Assembly (NCBI GenBank): GCA_963513935.1
Contig: OY740768.1
Span: 37,938,368-38,002,367 of the forward strand
Direction of reading: 5' to 3'
Length of the DNA stretch: 64,000 bases
From: Aphrophora alni
Taxonomy: Eukaryota > Arthropoda > Insecta > Hemiptera > Aphrophoridae
Each line of letters starts with the position of its first letter. The stretch's first letter is position 1. Positions 1-15,001 of the stretch are shown one piece after another. The translations under genes were made by a program, and so were the position numbers. The notes under the pieces were generated by a model that worked only from the letters and a program-made list of their open reading frames with translations, was not told where the DNA came from and did not search any database.

Positions 1-1033
1 AAATGATAATATATAATTAAGATCGCTCTATATCAGTAAATTCATTAGCAGAGACTCATAACACAAAATGATAATATATAATTAAGATAGCTCTATATCA
101 ACAAATTCATTGTCAGAGACTCATAACACAAAATGATAATAGACGGTTAAGATTGCTCTATATCAGTAAATTCATTGTCAGAAAATCTTAACACAAAATG
201 ATAATAGATAATTAAGATTGCTCTATATCAGTAAATTCATTGTCAGAAAATCTTAACACAAAATGATAATAGATAATTAATATCGCTCTATACCAACAAA
301 TTCATTGTCAGAGACTCATAACACAAAATGATAATATATAATTAAGATAGCTCTATATCAACAAATTCATTGTCAGAGACTCATAACACAAAATGATAAT
401 AGATGATAGATTGCTCTATATCAGTAAATTCATTGTCAGAAAATCTTAACACAAAATGATAATAGATAATTAAGATTGCTCTATATCAGTAAATTCATTG
501 TCAGAAACTCTTAACACAAAATGATAATAGATAATTAAGATTGCTCTATATCAGTAAATTCATTGTCAGAAAATCTTAACACAAAATGATAATAGATAAT
601 TAAGATTGCTCTATATCAGTAAATTCATTGTCAGAAAATCTTAACACAAAATGATAATAGATAATTAATATCGCTCTATACCAACAAATTCATTGTCAGA
701 GACTCATAACACAAAATGATAATATATAATTAAGATAGCTCTATATCAACAAATTCATTGTCAGAGACTCATAACACAAAATGATAATAGATGATAGATT
801 GCTCTATATCAGTAAATTCATCGTCAGAAAATCTTAACACAAAATGATAATAGATAATTAAGATTGCTCTATATCAGTAAATTCATTGTCAGAAACTCTT
901 AACACAAAATGATAATAGATAATTAAGATTGCTCTATATCAGTAAATTCATTGTCAGAAAATCTTAACACAAAATGATAATAGATAATTAAGATCGCTCT
1001 ATATCAGTAAATTCATTATCAGAGACATCTTTA
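1..1033. repeat. 65-bp tandem satellite, runs off left edge
   Basis: About 16 copies of a 65-bp unit that starts with aaatgataat and contains gctctatatca and aaattcattgtcag. Unit starts fall at 1, 66, 131, 196, 261, 326 and 391. Some copies are 2 bp shorter where 'ataattaag' is replaced by 'atgatag'. Copies differ at a few positions (gagactcat versus gaaaatctt), and these variants alternate in blocks, which points to amplification of multi-unit segments. The array is cut by the window start, so its true length is unknown. Confidence 0.95.
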
Positions 1034-1915
1034 CAGCACAATATTAAACATCGGTAGACTAAGTGAATTATTTTAGACATAGTTTGATTAAGATATATAT
1101 TATATATGTGTGGGGGGATGGTTGTGTGTATAGCAATCATGGAAGTCGTCTAGGACAAACTGAGGAACACAGAAACTGTATTAGCGTGGTGATGATCAAG
1201 TCGCGTCTACTGTCAGTGAAGTGGGGGTGCAACGTTTCATTACACGTTCAACCAATGGAATTCAATTCACTCCACCATGCATAAAAAAGTTTCACTTCAA
1301 GAAAACAAATCAGTTACATTTTACTACGTTAAATTGTTCTGGTAATGAGCGTTCTAACTTGGAATGAGATATTCTGGTTTCAATACCCGTAGAGAGACAC
1401 AATGTTATATTGTGCTACAAATTCAGGGAATTACGACAACTAAACTCAAAATGCTGACCACGCACTAACCGACAGTTTAGTCATCTATCAGGCCTAGCTT
1501 TTTCACGGTGTTTAGATAGTTAAATATTTAGTCTCACTTGAACACTAAACATTGCAATATTTGTACTTTACTACGTCATGGTTTCAGTTGTTATTTATAA
1601 TACCTTTAGACCATTGCATGATAAGATAACATTAAATAGAAATGTAAACGAGACTAACAAGTGTAAGGAAATAAGCACGAGATCTCTTGATACAAGGTGA
1701 ACAACTAACAAGATTCTAGTGGAACTTTTAGAATAGAGGTAGAAACACTTAACATAGAATAAACACTAAAGTTTAGAAATTCGATACTTTGTGTTTTTTA
1801 TCTTGTGCAGCTAGTCCAATAGAGAAAAAATACGCCTTGAGATGTGGCCACTTGAATTATCTAAAAATCGGTTCACTCGTTTAGGCTGCAAACACAGTGA
1901 AAAACGACAGACAGG
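1034..1915. other. unassigned AT-rich DNA
   Basis: Between the first satellite and the telomere-like run. A 73-codon open frame at 1063-1284 has no recognisable motif, no splice context and no family resemblance. I see no gene, RNA or mobile element here. Confidence 0.5.
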
Positions 1916-1983
1916 TTAGGTTAGGTTAGATTAAGTTAGGTTAGGTTAGGTTAGTTTAGTTTAGGTTTAGGTTAGGTTAGGTT
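1916..1983 (+). repeat. interstitial TTAGG telomere-type repeat
   Basis: Roughly a dozen near-perfect TTAGG units in a row, with a few decayed ones (ttaga, ttaag, ttagt). TTAGG is the ancestral arthropod telomere repeat. At this length and with flanking unique sequence it is an interstitial run and not a chromosome end. Confidence 0.85.
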
Positions 1984-4900
1984 ATAACTCCAAAAACCAC
2001 ATTATTTTGCGTGGCATCAAATTCGACATCGATTATCCATCGTATATCTGAGAAATAAAAAAAAAAGTATTTTGTTTCCATCTTTGTTTCCATTTACTTA
2101 CTACTTCTTTCTTACTTTTTCTTAGAAACTTTTAGGAAGACATGTGAAAGGTTTTTTTAAAAATATTTTCACTAGATTTAAAAACAAAAATCGAGCTTTG
2201 TAATCCACGTAAAAACCAACGAAGGAAGAGTAGTATAAAGGATGAAAATCAGTCGTGCGCTGTTTTGGCTGGACAAAATACTACATCCCTACTACACCTT
2301 CTACTTACCTTCCATCGGCTACTAATCCAGTAATATTTCCCCCCTTTCTACGAAGAAACTTAAGCAATTTTCAGAACGTATTCTATTGGTGAAAATAAAG
2401 AAAAAAACTTCATACGATCGTATGCTCTAAAATAGTTAGTTGTCTATCTAGTTGCCATTTACTTGTGAACAAAACAAATTCATACTTTTTGAACGGTAAA
2501 TGATACAGAGTTCAAATTTCCAAACTACTGTACGCTACTTACGGCTATAGAGACCCAATTGAGAGAAATTACAACAGATTTCCTTACTCATTTCAAAATG
2601 GCGTCCAAATAAGATGTTCAACCTCGAATATATCGAAAACTGTTAATTTTACAAACAATTTAAGAAAGACAAAAGTTATCCTTTTTTAGCGACAGATAAT
2701 TCTTTAAAATATATATGATATTCGAGTTATCGACAAAAAATTGAAATTATGATTTCTTGGTAGTCTACAATACTTCAAGATAGCCTAGAACAATTTTTTT
2801 TTTTTGAGTTCTGCAATTGTTTATTGAATTCTGTATAGATTTGTGTAAATAAACTTTGTAAAAATTCCAAACAATCCTTTTACATTACAGCAAAACGGAA
2901 CCAAAATAGTCAGAAAATAGTTTATACTTAAAAATTCTTTGTAATATCGCAAGAAACAACATTTTTGCAGTGTATAATCAATTTACACAAGTAAAATTAA
3001 ATTATACCCACTTAAAATGTATTGAAATGTGATTTTAGAATTATTTTTAAAGAAATTTTCATTTTATAGGTTGGCAATACTAACAGCTGATCAGCAATTA
3101 AAATTTTGTAATTTGTTGAATATGCTATTTAAAGTATCATACAAATAAAATAAAAATTTAGTGCGATCATATCGTAGAAGCATATTATGTCTTTCTTTAC
3201 TTTCAGCAGGAGAATACGTCCTGAATGTTTCTCCATTTCTTCATGGGATAACCGGTATATTTTAAAAAATCATGACGATATAGACACATTTTTGGAGATG
3301 GCGATGAGTATTTTGTGTAGTATTTACTTTATTTGAATGACTGTATCGAAAGGTAGTCCTTTTTTTACTTACAAAAGCGGAAACACAGTAAACAAGTTTT
3401 CTATTCAATTTCCGTATCTAAAAATACATAATACAACTTGCATAAATATCTACTACTACGGCTAATCTATTTAGATTCAGTCTCACAAGAAGGTAGTTTG
3501 GCACGACATCAATCAACATTGACTGTACTGACCTAAATATTAAATCCCATTTACATCACCCAAACAACATAAACATCATTAATCAAATATGATGTACAAA
3601 CATATCCCTGAGGCTAGGAAACTACTTTTATTGTAGCCTAATTAGTTAGGCTATGTATAAAGACTATCTTTGGACCGTGTACTTAAAATAGGAATAACAG
3701 TAATTAATGCCAGTGCTTCTGGGAACAGCGGACACTTTGGATAGTTTAATATATTCAATATATCGTTCTTGTAAACACAATGTGGCCTGCGAGCGACGTG
3801 ACACTATATTCCATAGACCACAGATACTTTACACTTGGACATAAACTCAAAGGTAGAAATATTAGAATTGTTATGGGCAGTTTCCTCCTTGCATTGTGGT
3901 TGTAATTTATTAAATCCATTACAGTGCTACGAATCGCAAACCATAGTCGGCGGGGATTGTTCACCAGCAACAGAAGATACTATGCTATATAATCAATGTA
4001 TATAAACCCTGGAATGACTACTGGAAAACAAACCTTTACCCTTTCCATTGTTAGTTCACGGTGGCGAATTGTAAACGTAAATAATCCGACTACAGAGAAC
4101 GTTCAAAAATTTTTGATATTTTGTTTGCAAATAAAAACAGAACAATGCCTTATGGTTATGCCCTTACTCTAGTTAACAACTCTTTGATACACTTAACTGT
4201 CATACTGGGGGACGACCAGCAGAGTAAGTCAGAACTTCTTCAATGTAAGCATAGGTCGAGTAACACTCATTTTAAAGATATTCCTTAGTAGAAAATATTG
4301 CCGCAAACCGGAATACAAAAGGATGACCTAATCGGAAATTGCAACTCCTCAAAGTTTATTTGCCTCTATTTTTCTGATCAATTATACGTTTTCACTAAAA
4401 TAAACTAAAGTTAAACTATGAAAGCCTAATACATAATGTTTGTTGGTTTTATTTGCAAATAAATAATTAATATAACAGAACTAAAAATAGTTTTACACGT
4501 TAAATTACAGTATTGGTCGCTATTGAACCGTTGTGAGTTAGACTAGAGGGTAACAAACTTTGAGAAGATGTTATTTCAGATTAGATCGTACTTTTGGATT
4601 CGGGTTTGAGGCAATGTGTTCTACTAACCCGGTAAAATGAAGTATTGCTCGACTTTTGCTTACATTGAAGATTTTCCTGACTTCCACTCCAGGACTCCCT
4701 CTGTAGAGAAATCGGACAGTTAAGTATATCAAAATGTTATTAACTAAAGTAATGACATAAATCCTAGAACTGCATTGTTGTATGTTTATTAGCAAACAAA
4801 ATATCCAGAGGAAACTAACTCTTATACGAGTAAAAATAAAAATTTATTTGATATTTTTGTAACCCTATGAACCTCAAGAAGATAAATTAAATCATAATGA

Positions 4901-7802
4901 AGGTCAACAGTTTTTGAATAAAAAAATTAAAAATTTAACACTATTTGTTTCTAAAAGTTTTAAAATGGTCGCCATTTTTACATTTACCAGATAATTTTAG
5001 TGGTTAACGAACTACTCCAATAGTTTGTAAATCCAAGCTTACATACTAATTGTGAGAGCATTTGCACACATAGCCTATAGTGAGCCAAAATTAGTACCAA
5101 ACTACTACTAAGAGTAGGATTTCATGGTCTAGGGTGTCGGCGTTTCAATGAGGGTGATCGCAATAGCTGGAATTTGAATATTAGAAATTCACTAAAATTG
5201 TTTTCCCCCCTGAAACCTCCCAGAATCTGAAGAAGCTCTCAGTGAAATCTACGGGTTATCCGCTCATTTATAAAATTGATTAGTCAATCGAATTGTCCTA
5301 ATGTGTGTTCTTAGGCGCTTAACACGGTGAAAATCACTGAAAATGCGATATAGCACACTGTTATTTAGCTAACCTTAAAAAGATAAAACTATTTTAAATA
5401 ATATTTTTACGTTTAATGGCAAAATAAACGTACATTTAATCTTTATTTGGTCTACACCATATTACGTCAATTAGGAGATTAAATAATTCAAAGCTAAAAA
5501 TAAACTCGTAATAATCTTATTTTTAAATCAACTTTCAATTTCCAAGACATAAATATTATTTTCTACAATAAATTAAGATTTAGTTGTTATACATAATTTT
5601 GTATATTTTCAAACAAAATGAACGTTAAAAGTTATGTAAAATAAAACAATTATTTCAATGAATAGAAAAACAAAAATTTATTATTTAATTTTGGTTTGGT
5701 GAACATCTTTAAGGCGTAAAAAAAAATTAAAAAAAAAAAAAAAAAAAAAAACTACAATTTTTTTAATTACAGTAGGTCTATCTTATTCAACGAAAACAAC
5801 AAAGTAATTTTGTCTGAATGTTGTTTAAACTGGTTTCAATTTTTTAAGATATTCACATAATAGCAATTTGTACTATTAAAACTTTTAATCTGAGTACTGT
5901 GATCTTTAGATAAGCGTGAAATTTTTTTTAACAATTTATTTTTGTTTCACAAAGCTAGACAAATTATTTGTTACTCTTTTTTAATTCAAATTTATTACTT
6001 CAACCAAAAAATTATACAAAATTCAGATATAATTACCCAAATTTTATTAAATTAAAATAAACAACCTCTGTTTCTTGCATTTTTTCTATAAAATTAATGA
6101 TTTCTAAGTAAAATATCTTTGAAAATTGTAAAACCTCTCGTTATTTTGTTAAATATAAGTCGGGTCAAAAATATTAACACAAAACACGGTTGATTTTTGA
6201 TGTTTTTTGTTGCTAAATAATATACGATATTAAAAAATATAGCTTATCATAAAAAAAGTAAAATGACCTTACATATGTTCACCCAGTAAATCAGGATTCT
6301 CAATTTAAATCCAACACCCAGTATATCACTCTAAATTAGTAAGAAAGATATTATTTATAAAATACCTGAATATGATGATTTTGATGTTTCTTGTAATTTA
6401 AATGTGAAGGGTATGTGAACTTTCATCATTTTCATTTGAGGGATGCGTGGCTGTACCGGGTGCCCCGAACCCCCAAACATTAATTCCTCTCCATGAAGCC
6501 AAAATACTGTCATGTTTCTGTAAAACAACAACATTTATAAAATTATATGTCATATCATTTATACTTTAATACATTTAACAAAGTTACAATACAATAATCT
6601 GAAAATTGTAAATATTTATTTCAATGGAAGAGCAAATCTAGTGAAAAACATGAAACCGACTTGTCCACTAAACAAACAGAAGCGTAAATACTGCATACAG
6701 CTGACATGATAGAACGAACATTCCCCCCCCCCCTTATTTAAGTGTATCTGATCGGTGCTACACCTCTACCTCGTCTTTAACATATCCAGATTGACAGTTG
6801 CAGAAAATTATGTATTACACACTCATGTAGGTCCCACATAAAAAACCAAACTACACACCAGTATAAAACGGCCATCGTTTAAAAATTTTACCACTGTTGT
6901 TTCAATCATACTCAGCGAATAGTAAAATCCAAATTGATAACTTTAATTTAACTAAAATTAAAATTCCTATAGCTCATTTTTATAATTTTAAGTTTGATAA
7001 ACCATTTTGTTTTTGATTAAACACATTATATTGTTTGAAAGCTACACAAAATAAGAAGGCTGTACGACGGACGGTCAAACAAATTGTAAGTTTTCAAAAT
7101 TTAATAATCGGCCGATATTTTGAAATTTACAGACCAATTTTAGTAATGAACTTGTTCAATGGTTTGTAAAACCAACCCTACTTAGCAAATTTGACCAAAA
7201 TCGGAGTAAAGCAGAGACTTATAAAATGTTTACTAACACAAACAAGAGTACAAAATGGTGTTAAATTATACCAATGATGGGTGGACATTTTGTGATCGCG
7301 TAAGTCGATATTTCTATAAGATCGCCCCAAAAGTTAAAATTTCTAAGCTAATTGATGTAAATAACACTCTTTTTAGAAACAAAATAACCTCTAGTTTTTA
7401 TACAGTCAATTTCGACTTTTAAAAAAATTAATACCGAATTATAATTTTCAGTAAAATATTTTTTTGATAACTTGGTTACTACATTTAAACCAAGCGTTTA
7501 AATTTCACCAAATCTTACCAAAATCATTTACAATATTTTCATTCAATTTTTAATGGTAATTAATTTTTTTTTTACAAATTCATCCATGAGAAATATCAAC
7601 AATTAATAATTATTAATATTTCGAACTGTTGGCTACATCCTAATAAAAGCTACATCAACCTATATTAGCTTGAGCTCATAAATAAATCAGAAATTCGTCA
7701 ACTATTACGTCAGTAACTTAGTTACGCGGTTGATTCACATTAGTACTTTAAATTTATTGAGAAGTTTAAACGTTAAACAAATAATAGTTATTGATATTTC
7801 AG
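1984..7802. other. AT-rich intergenic DNA, no gene seen
   Basis: Long stretch of low-complexity AT-rich sequence with homopolymer runs (poly-A near 5728-5750, a run of 11 C at 6723-6733). Around 4970-5060 and 7130-7200 it carries decayed copies of a dispersed motif of the type aaatttgaccaaaatcgg, which recurs elsewhere in the window and resembles retrotransposon tails. The two open frames over 70 codons (3755-3970 and 4571-4795, minus) show no recognisable domain. Confidence 0.5.
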
Positions 7803-10800
7803 TGCACGTTTACCAAACGTACAAAATATCACAGTTGTAATTATATTGCATGCTTACAAAAGTACAAAAATATTATAATTATAATTTCAAAACACACTTA
7901 CGAACATGTAAAAATATCAGTTGTAATTTTATAAGATGCTTAAAAAACATACAAAATATTAGTTGTAATTTTATAACATGCTTACAAACGCACAAAAATA
8001 TCATAGTTGTAATTTTATAACATGTTTACAAACGTGCAAAAATATCATAGTTGTTGTAATTTTATAACATGCTTAAAAAACATACAAAATATCATAGTTG
8101 TTGTTTTATAGCATGCTTACAAACGTACAAAAATATCATAGTTGTAATTTTATAACATGTTTACAAACGTGCAAAAATATCATAGTTGTTGTAATTTTAT
8201 AACATGCTTAAAAAACATACAAAATATCATAGTTGTTGTAATTTTATAAAATGCTTAAAAAACATACAAAATATCATAGTTGTTATTTTATAGCATGCTT
8301 ACAAAACGTACAGAATTATCATAGTTGTAATTTTATAACATGTTTACAAACGTGCAAAAATATCATAGTTGTTGTAATTTTATAACATGCTTAAAAAACA
8401 TACAAAATATCATAGTTGTTGTAATTTTATAACATGCTTAAAAAACATACAAAATATCATAGTTGTTATTTTATAGCATGCTTACAAAACGTACAGAATT
8501 ATCATAGTTGTAATTTTATAACATGTTTACAAACGTGCAAAAATATCATAGTTGTTGTAATTTTATAACATGCTTAAAAAACATACAAAATATCATAGTT
8601 GTTGTAATTTTATAACATGCTTAAAAAACATACAAAATATCATAGTTGTTATTTTATAGCATGCTTACAAAACGTACAGAATTATCATAGTTGTAATTTT
8701 ATAACATGTTTACAAACGTGCAAAAATATCATAGTTATTGTAATTTTATAACATGCTTAAAAAACATACAAAATATCATAGTTGTTGTAATTTTATAAGA
8801 TGCTTAAAAAACATACAAAATATCATAGTTGTTATTTTATAGCATGCTTAAAAACGTACAAAAATATCATAGTTGTAATTTTATAACATGTTTACAAACG
8901 TCCAAAAATATCATAGTTATTGTAATTTTATAACATGCTTAAAAAACATACAAAATATCATAGTTGTTATTTTATAGCATGCTTAAAAACGTACAAAAAT
9001 ATCATAGTTATTGTAATTTTATAACATGTTTACAAACGTGCAAAAATATCATAGTTATTGTAATTTTATAACATGCTTAAAAACATACAAAATATCATAG
9101 TTGTTGTAATTTTATAAGATGCTTAAAAAACATACAAAATATCATAGTTGTTATTTTATAGCATGCTTAAAAACGTACAGAAATATCATAGTTGTAATTT
9201 TATAACATGTTTACAAACGTGCAAAAATATCATAGATATTGTAATTTTATAACATGCTTAAAAAACATACAAAATATCATAGTTGTTATTTTATAGCATG
9301 CTTAAAAACGTACAAAAATATCATAGTTATTGTAATTTTATAACATGTTTACAAACGTGCAAAAATATCATAGTTATTGTAATTTTATAACATGCTTAAA
9401 AAACATACAAAATATCATAGTTGTAATTTTATAAGATGCTTAAAAAACATACAAAATATCATAGTTGTTATTTTATAGCATGCTTAAAAACGTACAGAAA
9501 TATCATAGTTGTAATTTTATAACATGTTTACAAACGTGCAAAAATATCACAGTTATTGTAATTTTATAACATGCTTAAAAAACATACAAAATATCATAGT
9601 TGTTATTTTATAGCATGCTTAAAAACGTACAAAAATATCATAGTTGTAATTTTATAACATGTTTACAAACGTGCAAAAATATCATAGTTATTGTAATTTT
9701 ATAACATGCTTAAAAAACATACAAAATATCATAGTTGTTATTTTATAGCATGCTTAAAAACGTACAAAAATATCATAGTTATTGTAATTTTATAACATGT
9801 TTACAAACGTGCAAAAATATCATAGTTGTTGTAATTTTATAACATGCTTAAAAAACATACAAAATATCATAGTTGTTGTAATTTTATAACATGCTTAAAA
9901 AACATACAAAATATCATAGTTGTTATTTTATAGCAAGCTTACAAAACATACAAAATATCATAGTTGTTATTTTATAGCATGCTTAAAAACGTACAAAAAT
10001 ATCATAGTTATTGTAATTTTATAACATGTTTACAAACATGCAAAAATATCATAGTTGTTGTAATTTTATAACATGCTTAAAAAACATACAAAATATCATA
10101 GTTGTTATTTTATAGCATGCTTACAAAACGTACAGAATTATCATAGTTGTAATTTTATAACATGTTTACAAACGTGCAAAAATATCATAGTTGTTGTAAT
10201 TTTATAACATGCTTAAAAAACATACAAAATATCATAGTTGTTGTAATTTTATAACATGCTTAAAAAACATACAAAATATCATAGTTGTTATTTTATAGCA
10301 TGCTTACAAAACGTACAGAATTATCATAGTTGTAATTTTATAACATGTTTACAAACGTGCAAAAATATCATAGTTATTGTAATTTTATAACATGCTTAAA
10401 AAACATACAAAATATCATAGTTGTTGTAATTTTATAAGATGCTTAAAAAACATACAAAATATCATAGTTGTTATTTTATAGCATGCTTAAAAACGTACAA
10501 AAATATCATAGTTGTAATTTTATAACATGTTTACAAACGTCCAAAAATATCATAGTTATTGTAATTTTATAACATGCTTAAAAAACATACAAAATATCAT
10601 AGTTGTTGTAATTTTATAACATGCTTAAAAAACATACAAAATATCATAGTTGTTATTTTATAGCATGCTTACAAAACGTACAGAATTATCATAGTTGTAA
10701 TTTTATAACATGTTTACAAACGTGCAAAAATATCATAGTTGTTGTAATTTTATAACATGCTTAAAAAACATACAAAATATCATAGTGGTTGTAATTTTAT

Positions 10801-11690
10801 AACATGCTTAAAAAACATACAAAATATCATAGTTGTTATTTTATAGCAAGCTTACAAAACATACAAAATATCATAGTTGTTATTTTATAGCATGCTTACA
10901 AACGTACAAAAATATCATAGTTGTAATTTTATAACATGTTTACAAACGTGCAAAAATATCATATTTACTATAATTTTAGAACATGCTTACAAAACATATA
11001 AAATATCATAGTTGTTATGTTATAGCATGCTTACAAACGTAAAAAATATATCATAGTTCTAATTTTATACCATGCTTACAAACGTGCAAAAATATCATAT
11101 TTATTATAATTTTAGAACATGCTTACAAAACATAAAATATCATAGTTGTTATGTTATAGCATGCTTACAAACGTAAAAAAAATATCATAGTTGTAATTTT
11201 ATACCATGCTTACAAACGTGCAAAAATATCATATTTATTATAATTTTAGAACATGCTTACAAAACATATAAAATATCATAGTTGTTATGTTATAGCATGC
11301 TTACAAACGTTAAAAAAATATCATAGTTCTAATTTTATACCATGCTTACAAACGTACAAAAATATCATATTTATTATAATTTTAGAACATGCCTACAAAA
11401 CATATAAAATATCATAGTTGTTATGTTATAGCATGCTTACAAACGTAAAAAAAATATCATAGTTCTAATTTTATACCATGCTTACAAACGTACAAAAATA
11501 TCAAAGCTATTGTATTTTTAGAACATGCTTACAAAATATAAAAGAGATCATAGTTCTAATTTTATAGCATGTTTACAAACATACAAAAAATATCATAGTT
11601 ACTGAAATATTAAAACCTGCTTACAAAACATATATAGTTGATCATAGTTTTAATTTTAGAGCATGCCTACAAAATGTAAAACAATATCAA
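7803..11690. repeat. 3.9-kb satellite of ~46-bp monomers with higher-order repeats
   Basis: Some 80 monomers of about 44-47 bp, each with a core aaatatcatagttgt followed by ttttataacatg or ttttatagcatgc and then a variable ttacaaacgt segment. Monomer types recur in fixed order. In much of the array four monomers make a 183-bp higher-order unit: the marker cagaattatc recurs at 8311, 8494 and 8677, again at 10133 and 10316, and 365 bp on at 10681. From about 11000 the order changes to a three-monomer unit of about 136 bp (gttgttatgt at 11011, 11145, 11281, 11417). Both edges decay gradually, as expected for old array borders. Confidence 0.95.
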
Positions 11691-14600
11691 TTTGAAACTC
11701 CGACTATACAGGGGAAAAACTATAGAAAGAATCAGAGTTGAGATCAATTTAAAACATGCTTCAAAAAAAGAATAAAACGAAAAAACCAGTCAAGCCAAAA
11801 ATAGGGAAGCAAGAATTCAAACTCAAGGACATGTGTTCAAGGGAAACCATACTGGCAAAGTTTGATTTAAAAACAAGAACAAAGGAATGTAAAAAAAGAA
11901 ACCAATTGAAGACGCCTATAATTAGTATTTAATTTGTTAAATTATTTTTATTGAAGTGAAATCTGTACAATAGCCTACATTAGTCTTGTCCTAACATAGA
12001 TATTTACTTGCAATTATCATTCCCAAACATATTTTGTACCACATTATAAACATTTGCCATACTAACGTATAGCTCAGCTATGTATATAATAAATAATCTA
12101 TTTATGATTTAAAATAAATAAGCAAAAACCATTGTATATTATATGAGCCATCCATAGACCTTGTAGGTTTTATGAAGTGTAATACAGTCGAACCTCGCTA
12201 ACATGAAATGCAATGCAAATGAAAAATATTCGAATTACGAAATTTTCATATAAGAGAGTTTCCATTTACTGAAATTCGATTATATTAAATTCGACATTAT
12301 AGGTTATGTTCCTAATATTTAATACACTACTATTGATTTTTAAGTTGCATGAGGTCAAAGAAATATAAAATCGAAATATTTAGTTACAGTTTGTTTACAC
12401 AACATGTTATTAAATACATACTGATTTTTTCCATAGATAGGAAAAGTTTGAAACAGACATTGTTCATACGGATAAATTATTTCATTCTTTTGCTATCCAA
12501 GAGCTTCAAACATGAAGATAATAAAAAATTAAATAGTCTTCAAAATAAAATTTCTATTTATATATATTTTTTAATATGATGTACACGTCATAACAGATCA
12601 AAAACTATACTCCTACAGGAATACAAGGTTGTAAAATAACCTAAAAAATTTCATTTATGTTTTAAAAATTAATTCACGTAAAGTTGTCTACGACAGAAGG
12701 GGTTTTAATACACAAATATACGGGTAATTATAGTTTGCACATTTTAGTTGCAGTTATCAATGATAGGTAAAACAGATAAATCTCTGTACAGTTTATTATT
12801 GTCATTTTACTATATTTAGTAAGAAGTAATTACTTAATAAAGACAAATGTTTAGAAATAATAGTAACATTTACAGTATTTCTCCGCCAGCAATGCTTCTC
12901 CCCCCCCCCTTCATTAGCCACATTCTTCACCTCTCACGCATATCATTGCTCAGGCTACACCTCACGTACTGTAGCTATAGTGAGATGTTCAGAACCAACA
13001 GATGAAAAATTATTCGCGAGATATAATGTTTGAAATATTAAAATCTATCATTTTGAAATTTATTTACCGATTTCCTTGACTGATACGTAAAACCGAATCT
13101 ACACACCAAATTTGAGAAATATCTGAAAAAAATATTTTCACCTCTATAACGTTTAATAGAGTGAAAAAAAAGATATGGAAACCGTGCAGAAAAACATTGC
13201 ACTAACTTTCTCACACATAAAACCAAATATAATATTCGCAACCGTCTCCCAAAATATCGCTCTATATTATAAACGAGAAAGGGTAATAGATACATATATT
13301 TATAGATAACTTGATATACATTCCCCCATCCCAACTATCGAATTGTTGCAAGTGTTTTGATCTTATGTAAACTAAATAAGCAATCTGACAGTTATAACAG
13401 AACAGTCCCTAGTGTTCCAATCGCTTGTAACAGTTTTTAACGGAAAACAAGGTAGACGCTACTCTTTGATGGGACATCAATAGAGAATCTATTTCTTAAA
13501 ATACTGCAAAATTTTGCACATCCAGATTTGTAGATGCAAATTGAAAATTTTAATGAAACTTATTTTCAGCACGGTAAAATTCTGCCGCATTACAGCTGTT
13601 CGTAAATAGATGAAGCAATCCAAAATAAGAGTTATTGAACGACGAACAAGCATTAAAATACCACCAAATTGAAATTTCACCAATGGACTTCTTTTTGTTA
13701 GTTAAGGCAAAATAAAAATGAAAATGAAAAATTCCCCTGACATTGATAATACGAATTTCCTTAGTAAATTATTTGAGAATGTGCCATCAACGATTAGGCG
13801 TAGAATGGAAACATTTTGAACACAATGAATTGTTATTCTTTGTAACTGTTGTAAATTAATACAAATATAACTATAAAGAATACACTGTGAAGTAACGTTT
13901 AGTCTATCACGTTATGTCAATTCCTAAATACTTTCGTTGCTATTAAATTGTATACACTATAAATAAAACAGTTTGTCCTTGTACAAGTGATTTCGCAGCA
14001 TATAACGTAATGTTAACAAAATATGTCAGCTTCAATTTAGAACGGTTCACATATTCAGCTCTGCCAGTCTCTTGCCTTCACTTCAAGGTTGCTTGAGTTG
14101 CAACAGTTTATCAGATCTACAATAGAAATTGCACTCAATCTGATGTAATACAGGTCATGCTTATCTATTAACTTGACAAATTGTTTATTGTGTTTTACAT
14201 TGCACAAATTGTCTCACCAATCACACACGCGTAAGCTTGCAAAGAAGTAAGTTGCAATACACACACTGCATCTATTATCTATTTGGGACATAATAAACAA
14301 TCGAGAAATATGACGAAAAGTAGATAGAATTATAAAGGGATAAATTCCTTAGCGAAAGAAAATTCTCTAAGGTTTGTCTATAAAGGGTGTTGCTTACAAT
14401 TGTGTTGTCAAACTTCAGGAGGGATTCCCTTTGTTAAAATAAAAAAGTTTTCTATAAACAAATATCAGAAACACAGATTCCCAACTATCCCCAAACAACA
14501 TTATAAGATACCGAGTTCAAATTACGTTTTACAAATAAGTTATTTCGCATATTTTAAAAATGGAGCCCATTTACTTAATACATAGTAGGTCAAAGGATAC

Positions 14601-15001
14601 TGAGTTATCAATTTTTAAAAAAACAAAACAACTAAGAACATATTATTCTTGGTATTTTTTCAACGCCCAGAAATTTCTGGTACCAGTTATTTCTTATTAT
14701 TACTGGATCTAAAACGTGTTCCACCTTGTGAATACAGGAGGCATTGTATTAAGTATGTATTTTATGTTATTTATTTCAAGCTGATGGACATCTAACATTT
14801 CTTTATAAGGTGATTAAATGTTTTGAAAAAGGTGATCATTTTAAATTCAGTTCAAAACATTGTAGGCTCAATAACACAATCCAGTATAAGTAAGAAATAA
14901 CTGTTGGAAAAAAATGGCGGATGTACTGGTAACTGAGAAAAAGGACTCCCTGAACAACAAAAACAAGAAACAAAACAAGAAGATATAATAAATTCACTAT
15001 G
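11691..15001. other. AT-rich intergenic DNA with transposon relics
   Basis: No gene recognised. It holds a Tigger-like terminal relic near 12184, a run of C at 12900-12909, and several open frames of 60-98 codons (such as 13038-13334 minus) that carry no recognisable motif. Confidence 0.45.
12184..12330. mobile_element. decayed pogo/Tigger-type terminus
   Basis: The sequence acagtcgaacctcgctaa followed by repeated 'cgaattacgaa' and 'attcgatta' resembles the terminal region of pogo/Tigger DNA transposons, which typically begins with a CAGTCGAACCTCG-like motif. No opposite end or transposase was found nearby, so this is a relic or a solo end. Assignment rests on motif resemblance only. Confidence 0.4.

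Noticed and set aside
13038..13334. 98-codon minus-strand open frame
   Set aside because: No recognisable motif, no splice sites or neighbours to support it; consistent with chance.
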